Assembly: GCA_016200785.1 (NCBI GenBank)
Contig: JACQED010000289.1
Span: forward strand, 1-5,242
Direction: 5' to 3'
DNA from: Chloroflexota bacterium
GTDB lineage: Bacteria; Chloroflexota; Anaerolineae; Anaerolineales; JACQED01
Length of the DNA stretch: 5,242 bases
Shown here: positions 4,412-5,242 of the stretch, piece after piece
Numbering within the stretch: position 1 is the stretch's first letter
Layout of the letters: each line of letters opens with the position of its first letter
The notes under the pieces: generated by a model
The model's input: only the letters and a program-made list of their open reading frames with translations
Told to the model about the DNA's origin: nothing
Database searches by the model: none
Made by a program: the position numbers and the translations under genes

Positions 4412-5242
4412 ATGACCTATGTTACTCGCCTGCGTTCACTCGTCGGCCCGCGCAAAATCCCCATCGTCTATTCCAGCGCGATCGTTCGCGACGACGAAGG
4501 GCGCATCCTCTTTGAGCGCCGCGCAGATTTCCGCGATGCGTGGTGGGGTCTTCCCGGCGGCGTCCTCGAACTGAACGAACACATCGCTGACTGCTGTCGC
4601 CGCGAAGTCCTCGAAGAGACCGGCCTCGTCGTCGAGCTGGTACGGCTGGTCGGCGTTTATTCGAGCCCGCGCTACGACGTGGTCTATCCCAACGGCGACG
4701 AAGTTCAGCAAGTGACGGCGGCCTTCGCGTGTCGCATCGTCGCCGGAGATCTCAGAACCGAAGCCGGCGAGATCACCGCGCTCGAATTCTATTCGCCCGA
4801 TGCCCTGCCCCGCCAACCACTGTGGTACGCCGATATGGTCCGCGATTGTTTGGCCGGGAACGAGGCCGCACAATTCGATCCACCCGAATTTCGGAATACC
4901 ACCGGGCCGGACGGCGCATTTCACTTATTGCGATCCGCCTTCGGTCACGACGCATTCATCGCGCCCGGCGCATCGGCATTCATCCGCGATGAGGGCGGGC
5001 GCATCCTTCTGCATCGGCGCAGTGACACCGGCCGGTGGGCCTTGCCCGCTGGCTCGCTCGACCTCGGTGAGTCGCTGGCCGCCACTGCCGTGCGCGAAGT
5101 CCGGGAGGAGACGGGCCTCGAAGTCGAACCGCTCCGTCTGATCGGCGTCTACTCCGGCGTCGAGATCGGATACCCCAACGGCGACCGGCTTCAGCCCTTC
5201 GCCAATCTCTTTGAATGCCGGATCGTCGGCGGAGAGTTGCGC
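4412..5242 (+). CDS. Tandem double-Nudix hydrolase (C-terminus beyond window)
   Basis: An open frame of 277 codons from ATG 4412 to the window edge with no stop. It holds two Nudix domains in a row, each with a perfect GX5EX7REUXEEXGU box: Gly50-Leu72 (G50, E56, R64, E65, E68, E69, G71) and Gly214-Leu236 (G214, E220, R228, E229, E232, E233, G235). Nudix enzymes use this box to bind Mg2+ or Mn2+ and cleave nucleoside diphosphate-linked compounds. The copies also share flanks: LVGVYS...YPNGDEVQ...CRIVAGDLR in the first, LIGVYS...YPNGDRLQ...CRIVGGELR in the second. This indicates internal duplication. The first domain spans about 145 residues, so the second probably lacks roughly its last 30 here. 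An in-frame TGA at 4361 and no other start between it and 4412 support the ATG, though no Shine-Dalgarno is visible. The substrate is unknown. It is probably cytoplasmic. Confidence 0.9.
   Translation, partial: MTYVTRLRSLVGPRKIPIVYSSAIVRDDEGRILFERRADFRDAWWGLPGGVLELNEHIADCCRREVLEETGLVVELVRLVGVYSSPRYDVVYPNGDEVQQVTAAFACRIVAGDLRTEAGEITALEFYSPDALPRQPLWYADMVRDCLAGNEAAQFDPPEFRNTTGPDGAFHLLRSAFGHDAFIAPGASAFIRDEGGRILLHRRSDTGRWALPAGSLDLGESLAATAVREVREETGLEVEPLRLIGVYSGVEIGYPNGDRLQPFANLFECRIVGGELR

Noticed and set aside
4436..4924. 162-codon minus-strand frame
   Set aside because: It lies antisense to the first Nudix domain and has no motif. The plus-strand frame carries a perfect Nudix box.

Overview
The window (5,242 bp, GC-rich) looks like a chromosomal segment of a Chloroflexota bacterium, perhaps Anaerolineae-like. 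This is inferred from the lipoprotein whose lipobox is followed by a long Pro/Thr/Ala linker, from codon usage, and from the mix of small accessory genes. The strain cannot be named from the sequence alone.

Left half (1-2829), minus strand. In transcription order there is a peroxiredoxin with an in-frame TGA at its catalytic position, a two-domain cupin protein, a LivJ-type branched-chain amino acid binding lipoprotein, and the first 29 codons of a LivH-type permease. The spacer between the binding protein and the permease holds two inverted repeats. One is a 25-nt-arm, REP-like palindrome that ends 6 nt before the permease start.

The main discovery is the peroxiredoxin at 2356-2829. Read straight through its TGA it is a complete 157-residue AhpC/TSA-type protein. 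The TGA (codon 50) sits exactly where the peroxidatic cysteine of the TxxC motif belongs. A long imperfect hairpin begins 7 nt after the TGA, and its GAAC apical loop starts 27 nt downstream, which fits a bacterial SECIS element. The protein has no cysteine at all, so it is best read as a one-selenocysteine peroxiredoxin. A standard gene caller would truncate it to 2356-2631 or call it a pseudogene. TGA also serves as the normal stop of this gene, the cupin and the racemase, so the genetic code is not globally reassigned.

Right half (2830-5242), plus strand. A divergent promoter region separates the peroxiredoxin from an Asp/Glu racemase-family gene. Next comes a near-consensus sigma70 promoter driving two small overlapping genes of unknown function (110 and 104 aa) with a toxin-antitoxin-like layout. 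Last is a gene with two tandem complete Nudix boxes, cut off by the window end. No rRNA, tRNA, CRISPR array, transposase or insertion sequence was seen. No stretch over 300 bp lacks a gene.
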